A stretch of 17,369 bases of DNA from Porphyromonadaceae bacterium UBA7087 (GTDB lineage: Bacteria; Bacteroidota; Bacteroidia; Bacteroidales; Muribaculaceae). The stretch spans positions 1 to 17,369 of the forward strand of contig DKYZ01000094.1 in assembly GCA_002493515.1 (NCBI GenBank), written 5' to 3'. Of the stretch, positions 13,753-17,369 are shown one piece after another. A program made the position numbers and the translations under genes. Position 1 is the stretch's first letter; each line of letters begins with the position of its first letter. Below the pieces are notes generated by a model. The model made no database searches, had not been told where the DNA came from, and saw only the letters and a program-made list of their open reading frames with translations.

Positions 13753-14370
13753 TCAGTCTTCTATGATTCTGCGGGCACCCAGATAACGGGAGGCGTAATA
13801 CCCTGTGTTGGTGTCTATTCTGATACCCCCCTTGATGGCGGCATGGATGAATTTGAACGAACCGCTCTCATTGTCGGCGCTGACCACAATTCCCACGTGG
13901 CCAACGTTCTTTCCGGAACGTCGGCTTGTAAAAAACACGAGGTCGCCTTTCCTGAGTGATTTCGTGTCTACAGGAGTGCCTTGGGTGTATTGTGCCCGGG
14001 AAGAGGGGCTGAGGTTATATCCGAACTGACGGTAAACATAGCTTGAGAATCCGGAACAGTCGAAGGCGTTGGGTCCTTTGGAGCCGGCGCGGTATCTTTT
14101 CCCCATATGGGTGCGCGCCTCTTTCAGGAGGTCATCCACAAGACGTTCGTTTTCTTCTGAGAAGACATTTTCTGCGGCGTTTTCACGGCGTGTCACGTCC
14201 TCACGGATAAAATCCTTGATCACAGCCTTGTCGATGCGGCTTTTGGCATTGGCGAGCTGCTCCTGGTGTGCTTTACGGTGAGCCGAGATGGAAGAGGTCG
14301 GTTTTTTGGCTCCCGCACATAGTGAAGATGCCGCAACCGCTATTATTATTAAAGTATTTCTTAGTTTCAT
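13753..14370 (-). CDS. Secreted NlpC/P60 peptidoglycan endopeptidase
   Basis: A 205-residue exported cysteine peptidase. A Sec signal covers about residues 1-21 (hydrophobic LIIIAVAASSL, then AGA-K as a likely signal peptidase I site; C18 lacks a proper lipobox). Residues 22-75 are a charged, probably helical linker. The NlpC/P60 domain (about 78-205) shows the catalytic Cys105 in DCSGF, His158 in GHVGIVV and a third polar residue His176 in FIHA. Such enzymes cut stem-peptide bonds in the periplasmic wall, often gamma-D-Glu-diaminopimelate. It is a single gene: its own consensus promoter lies upstream, a strong terminator downstream, and it is divergent from the amylase gene. No link with urease is implied. 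Confidence 0.92.
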   Translation of the reverse strand: MKLRNTLIIIAVAASSLCAGAKKPTSSISAHRKAHQEQLANAKSRIDKAVIKDFIREDVTRRENAAENVFSEENERLVDDLLKEARTHMGKRYRAGSKGPNAFDCSGFSSYVYRQFGYNLSPSSRAQYTQGTPVDTKSLRKGDLVFFTSRRSGKNVGHVGIVVSADNESGSFKFIHAAIKGGIRIDTNTGYYASRYLGARRIIED

Positions 14371-14422
14371 GTGGGCTAAATCATTGGGTATGGGGAATAT
14401 GTATTTCCCTCGGAAGTGATTG

Positions 14423-14453
14423 CAAAGTTAAGGCTTTTTCCTGACAATCCAAA
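14423..14453 (-). promoter_or_regulatory. Bacteroidota consensus promoter of the NlpC/P60 gene
   Basis: On the minus strand TTTG (14450-14453), 19 nt, then TAACTTTG (14423-14430): exact matches to both elements of the Bacteroidota primary promoter with standard spacing. Start of transcription would be near 14416, leaving a leader of about 46 nt before the ATG at 14370. Confidence 0.7.
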
Positions 14454-14499
14454 TTATAGCACTGGATATCAGGTCTTTTTTAATATTATTTTAGATTCG

Positions 14500-14522
14500 G
14501 CACACTATCCGTATATGTGTGC
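14500..14522. promoter_or_regulatory. Inverted repeat upstream of the amylase gene
   Basis: GCACAC (14500-14505) and GTGTGC (14517-14522) are perfect inverted arms around 11 bp, about 130 bp upstream of the amylase start. It could be a regulator site or a chance hairpin. A second, shorter dyad closer to the gene, ATTCTTA-AAG-TAAGAAT (14604-14620), is AT-rich. No consensus promoter was found for the amylase. Confidence 0.25.
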
Positions 14523-14648
14523 AATATGTTGTGGAGAGAGTCTTAAAACATTTCCTTAAATTCTCCGTTTATAATATGGCTGCGGTTTGCCGGCCATTGG
14601 TATATTCTTAAAGTAAGAATTTAAATAAAACATTATAATTAGCATTGT

Positions 14649-16079
14649 ATGAGAAATGTAATCATTGCAATGGGAGTCCTGGCCACGGCGGTGCCTGCAG
14701 TGGCTAAGGATCGTGTCACACATAATCCCGACCTGACCAACACAGAATCGATTCTTCACGTATGGAGCTGGAGCTTTCCAGAGATAGCGAGAAGCATGCG
14801 CCAGATCAAGGACGCCGGTTTCGCCATGATTCAGACGTCGCCTGTGCAGCACTGTTATAATCCCGAGGGCTCCGGAAAGCTTATTTTCGACGATAACGTC
14901 AAGGAAGGAAACTGGTATTACTATTACCAGCCTACAGACTGGAAGATAGGAAACCAGATTCTCGGCACCAAGGAGCAGATGGTGAATATGATGGATTCCG
15001 CCGCTAAATATAATATAAAGGTGATTGTGGATGTTCTGCCCAACCACACTGCCTTTGATGTCGACGCAGTCTCGGATGATTTCTACAAGGCTGTCGGCGG
15101 TCGCGACAAGATGTTCCATTCCGAGGGTCTCAAGCCTGTGGAGGATTACAACGACCGCTATCAATGCACTCTGTGGGGGTCGGGTGCCCTTCCCGATGTC
15201 AACACGGAGAATCCCGATTTCCAGAAATACTACATGCAGTTCGTCAACGAGCTGCTTGGGATGGGAGTCAAGGGATTCCGCTACGATACCGCCAAACATA
15301 TAGGAGTGCATTCCGATCCGGTCGACACCGCCTCGGGAGTCAAGGAGAATGACTTCTGGGACGTGGCTACCGGCAGGAAATCGGTAAAGGGCGTGAAGCT
15401 TGCGGTTCCATATGACTCTCTGTTTGTATATGGAGAGATTCTCCAGGACAAGAATGTCCCGGAGGCTGAGTATGCCGATTATATGGGACAGACAGCATCC
15501 GGCTATGGCCATATACTGAGGGAAGCATTGGAGAAAGGGACGATGAACGGACTCGATCTCAAGAGCTGGCATCACACATCCGCTCCCGAGTATCTCACCA
15601 CCTGGGTGGAGAGTCATGACACCTATGCCAATGCGCATGAGTCAGCTCACCTGACAGACGACCAGATACGTGCGGGGTGGGTTTTCCTGACTGCGCGTCA
15701 GAACGGCACTCCCCTCTTCTTCAGCCGCCCCGCCGGGTCGACACGTCAGAAATACTGGGGCAACAACGTGCTTGGGGCCAGGGGCAATGATGAGTTCTTT
15801 CATCCGGAGGTAGAGGCGGTCAACAAGTTCCGTACAGCCATGAAGGATGAGAAGGAGGATATCCAGATTTCCGACAACGGTCAGCTTGTGGTGGTCAACC
15901 GGGGAAAGAAAGGGGCTGCGGTTGTCAATATCAACTCCCTGTCCAATCAGGTGGATCTCCCGACCGGTCTTCCTGACGGAACATATAGAGACATAGTATA
16001 TGGCAAGGAGTTCAAGGTGAGAAAAGGAAGGCTCAAGGGTATAGCCGGACCGTTAAGAAGCTATATTTTAGTGAAATAA
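14649..16079 (+). CDS. Secreted alpha-amylase, GH13 (AmyE-like, subfamily 28 type)
   Basis: A 476-residue exported enzyme that cuts internal alpha-1,4 bonds of starch-like glucans. A Sec signal covers about residues 1-19 (ends AVA-K, no lipobox cysteine). The catalytic barrel shows region I VDVLPNH (127-133), region II GFRYDTAKH with nucleophile D213, region III YGEIL with acid-base E263, and region IV WVESHDTYAN with D324. The opening ILHVWSWSF ... IQTSPV, and WVESHDTYAN with TPLFFSRP further on, closely follow Bacillus subtilis AmyE, pointing to subfamily GH13_28. An all-beta C-domain completes it (about 390-476); no extra starch-binding module is seen. It is a stand-alone gene with its own terminator. 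No SusC/SusD-type genes lie nearby, so it is not part of a visible polysaccharide-use locus. Confidence 0.94.
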   Translation: MRNVIIAMGVLATAVPAVAKDRVTHNPDLTNTESILHVWSWSFPEIARSMRQIKDAGFAMIQTSPVQHCYNPEGSGKLIFDDNVKEGNWYYYYQPTDWKIGNQILGTKEQMVNMMDSAAKYNIKVIVDVLPNHTAFDVDAVSDDFYKAVGGRDKMFHSEGLKPVEDYNDRYQCTLWGSGALPDVNTENPDFQKYYMQFVNELLGMGVKGFRYDTAKHIGVHSDPVDTASGVKENDFWDVATGRKSVKGVKLAVPYDSLFVYGEILQDKNVPEAEYADYMGQTASGYGHILREALEKGTMNGLDLKSWHHTSAPEYLTTWVESHDTYANAHESAHLTDDQIRAGWVFLTARQNGTPLFFSRPAGSTRQKYWGNNVLGARGNDEFFHPEVEAVNKFRTAMKDEKEDIQISDNGQLVVVNRGKKGAAVVNINSLSNQVDLPTGLPDGTYRDIVYGKEFKVRKGRLKGIAGPLRSYILVK

Positions 16080-16088
16080 ATGTTTAAT

Positions 16089-16144
16089 AAGCGTGCCAGA
16101 CTGAATATGGGTGGATTTCTCTGATGGTTTTGGCACGCTTTTTG
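16089..16144 (+). terminator. Intrinsic terminator of the amylase gene
   Basis: AAGCGTGCCA (16089-16098) pairs over 10 bp with TGGCACGCTT (16131-16140), followed by TTT at 16141-16143, giving a run of five T. The loop is long (32 nt). It starts 10 bp after the amylase stop. It overlaps a sigma-54-like sequence, described separately. Confidence 0.75.
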
Positions 16145-16146
16145 CT
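16131..16146 (+). promoter_or_regulatory. Sigma-54-like -24/-12 sequence upstream of groES
   Basis: TGGCACG-CTTT-TTGCT matches the sigma-54 consensus TGGCACG-N4-TTGCW at every fixed position, with the required 10 bp between GG (16132-16133) and GC (16144-16145). Transcription would start near 16157, 37 bp before groES. It may be coincidence, since the same bases form the arm and T-run of the amylase terminator. No CIRCE element is seen. Confidence 0.3.
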
Positions 16147-16193
16147 TGATTGGGATATAGAATATAAAATTATAACCGTAAATAAATTTAGAT

Positions 16194-16466
16194 ATGAACA
16201 TCAGACCTTTGGGCGACCGCGTTCTTATCGAACCGACCGCAGCGGAAGAAGTCACAATGGGTGGCATCATCATACCGGACTCAGCAAAAGAGAAACCTCT
16301 CAAGGGCACCGTGCTCGCAGTGGGCAACGGCACCAAGGATGAGGAGATGGTGCTCAAAAAAGGAGACACCGTGCTCTACGGCAAATATGCCGGCTCTGAA
16401 ATTGAGTTTGAGGGCGTTAAATATATCATGATGCGCCAGAGCGACGTGCTCGCTGTGATCGACTGA
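16194..16466 (+). CDS. groES: Co-chaperonin GroES
   Basis: The 10-kDa co-chaperonin, 90 residues, normal for the family. It shows NIRPLGDRVLIEP at the start, the mobile loop EEVTMGGIIIPDSAKEKP (about 18-35) that docks on GroEL, and a C-terminal VKYIMMRQSDVLAVID. The seven-subunit ring caps GroEL and closes the folding chamber in the cytoplasm. groEL follows 46 bp downstream on the same strand. The leader between the amylase terminator and the ATG is AT-rich, with no clear TAnnTTTG promoter and no CIRCE repeat; a sigma-54-like site lies at its upstream edge. Confidence 0.98.
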   Translation: MNIRPLGDRVLIEPTAAEEVTMGGIIIPDSAKEKPLKGTVLAVGNGTKDEEMVLKKGDTVLYGKYAGSEIEFEGVKYIMMRQSDVLAVID

Positions 16467-16512
16467 GACGCAGTCCGCTGAATAATGTTATTCCTGAATA
16501 TTCAAATCAACC

Positions 16513-17369
16513 ATGGCAAAAGAGATTAAATTCAATATCAAGGCTCGCGAGGAGCTTAAAAAAGGTGTCGACGCTCTTGCCGACGCCGTGAAGGTGACAC
16601 TGGGTCCCAAGGGACGCAATGTGATTATTGAGAAGAAGTTTGGCGCACCCCACATCACAAAGGATGGTGTGACTGTAGCCCGTGAGGTAGAGCTCGAGGA
16701 TGCGTTTCAGAACATGGGTGCGCAGCTTGTGAAGGAAGTGGCTTCCAAGACTGGCGACCAGGCTGGTGACGGCACAACTACAGCGACTGTCCTTGCCCAG
16801 GCTATCGTGAATGTAGGCCTCAAGAACGTGGCTGCCGGTGCCAATCCCATGGACCTCAAGCGCGGAATCGACAAGGCTGTGTCTTGTGTCGTAGAGGGCA
16901 TCAAGGCTCAGAGCCAGGAGGTAGACGACGATATCAACAAAATCGAGAATGTGGCCCGCGTATCGGCCAACAACGATGAGGAGATCGGCCGTCTTATCGC
17001 CGAGGCCATGCAGAAGGTCAAGAAAGAGGGCGTGATAACAGTCGAGGAGGCCAAGGGAACTGAGACCACTGTCGATGTTGTCGAGGGTATGCAGTTCGAC
17101 CGCGGATACATCTCCCCCTATTTCGTGACAAATTCCGAGAAGATGGAGTGTGAGATGGATTCTCCCTATATCCTTCTCTATGACAAGAAGATCTCGAATC
17201 TCAAGGATATGCTTCCTATCCTGGAGGCTGTGGCCCAGAGCGGCCGTCCCCTGCTCATCATTGCCGAGGACGTCGACAATGAGGCTCTCGCTACTCTCGT
17301 GGTGAACCGTATACGCGGCTCCCTCAAGATCTGCGCTGTCAAGGCTCCCGGATTCGGCGACCGCCGCAA
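16513..17369 (+). CDS. groEL: Chaperonin GroEL, N-terminal 285 residues (cut by window edge)
   Basis: The 60-kDa chaperonin; about half of it lies in the window, beginning MAKEIKFNIKAREELKKGVD. The ATP-binding signatures LGPKGRNV and GDGTTTATVLAQ (near residues 31 and 85) are present, as are the equatorial and the first part of the apical domain up to APGFGDRR at the edge. The frame is open throughout, so this is truncation by the window, not a broken gene. The TGDQAGDGTTTATVL and GMQFDRGYISPYF stretches resemble Bacteroidales GroEL. It is co-transcribed with groES, 46 bp upstream, and folds newly made and stress-damaged proteins in the cytoplasm. Confidence 0.98.
   Translation, partial: MAKEIKFNIKAREELKKGVDALADAVKVTLGPKGRNVIIEKKFGAPHITKDGVTVAREVELEDAFQNMGAQLVKEVASKTGDQAGDGTTTATVLAQAIVNVGLKNVAAGANPMDLKRGIDKAVSCVVEGIKAQSQEVDDDINKIENVARVSANNDEEIGRLIAEAMQKVKKEGVITVEEAKGTETTVDVVEGMQFDRGYISPYFVTNSEKMECEMDSPYILLYDKKISNLKDMLPILEAVAQSGRPLLIIAEDVDNEALATLVVNRIRGSLKICAVKAPGFGDRR

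Noticed and set aside
14556..15638. 360-codon open frame on the minus strand opposite the amylase
   Set aside because: It is antisense to a gene with all GH13 catalytic motifs and has no recognisable domain; the frame is open because of the codon use of the real gene.
16141..16193. CIRCE heat-shock operator before groES
   Set aside because: No TTAGCACTC-N9-GAGTGCTAA type repeat is present in the leader.

Overview
The window looks like chromosome of a Bacteroidota member, most likely a gut Bacteroidales of the Muribaculaceae type. This is an inference from four things: GroEL/GroES sequence character, a Bacteroidales-style urease cluster, near-absence of Shine-Dalgarno sites, and two promoters matching the Bacteroidota consensus (TTTG or TTG, 19 nt, TAnnTTTG). 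No RNA gene, insertion sequence or CRISPR array is visible.

Left part (1-3754, minus strand): a defence-like pair. A 1138-residue SNF2-type helicase with an unusual N-terminal region overlaps by 23 bp the start of a DUF4391 protein that runs off the left edge. In genomes I know of, this pair sits beside a DNA methyltransferase and a type III Res-like helicase-nuclease, which would lie left of this window. Both genes are peppered with short palindromic elements (GTAGGGACAT hairpins, REP/REPIN-like). In the helicase they are read in frame as extra peptide. This is the most unusual thing in the window.

3755-4210 is a gene-free stretch with a good minus-strand promoter and several hairpins; it is the leader of the helicase operon, a repeat, or a small RNA.

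Centre (4211-13558): a urea-use locus. A six-helix cation channel homologue with a changed selectivity filter (minus) is divergent from a SLC14-type urea channel and an MFS transporter (plus). These converge on a complete seven-gene urease operon on the minus strand, transcribed ureA-ureB-ureC-ureE-ureF-ureG-ureD. A 60-bp perfect palindrome separates the two convergent units and should terminate both. A second terminator-like hairpin sits between ureC and ureE and could make the structural subunits more abundant than the nickel-insertion proteins. Urea would enter through the urea channel and be hydrolysed in the cytoplasm to ammonia and CO2 by UreABC, whose nickel centre is built by UreD-F-G with nickel from the His-tailed UreE.

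Right part (13559-17369): a secreted NlpC/P60 cell-wall peptidase (minus) with a strong terminator and a consensus promoter; a secreted GH13 alpha-amylase resembling Bacillus AmyE (plus); then groES and the start of groEL (plus). A sequence that exactly fits the sigma-54 -24/-12 consensus overlaps the amylase terminator just ahead of groES.
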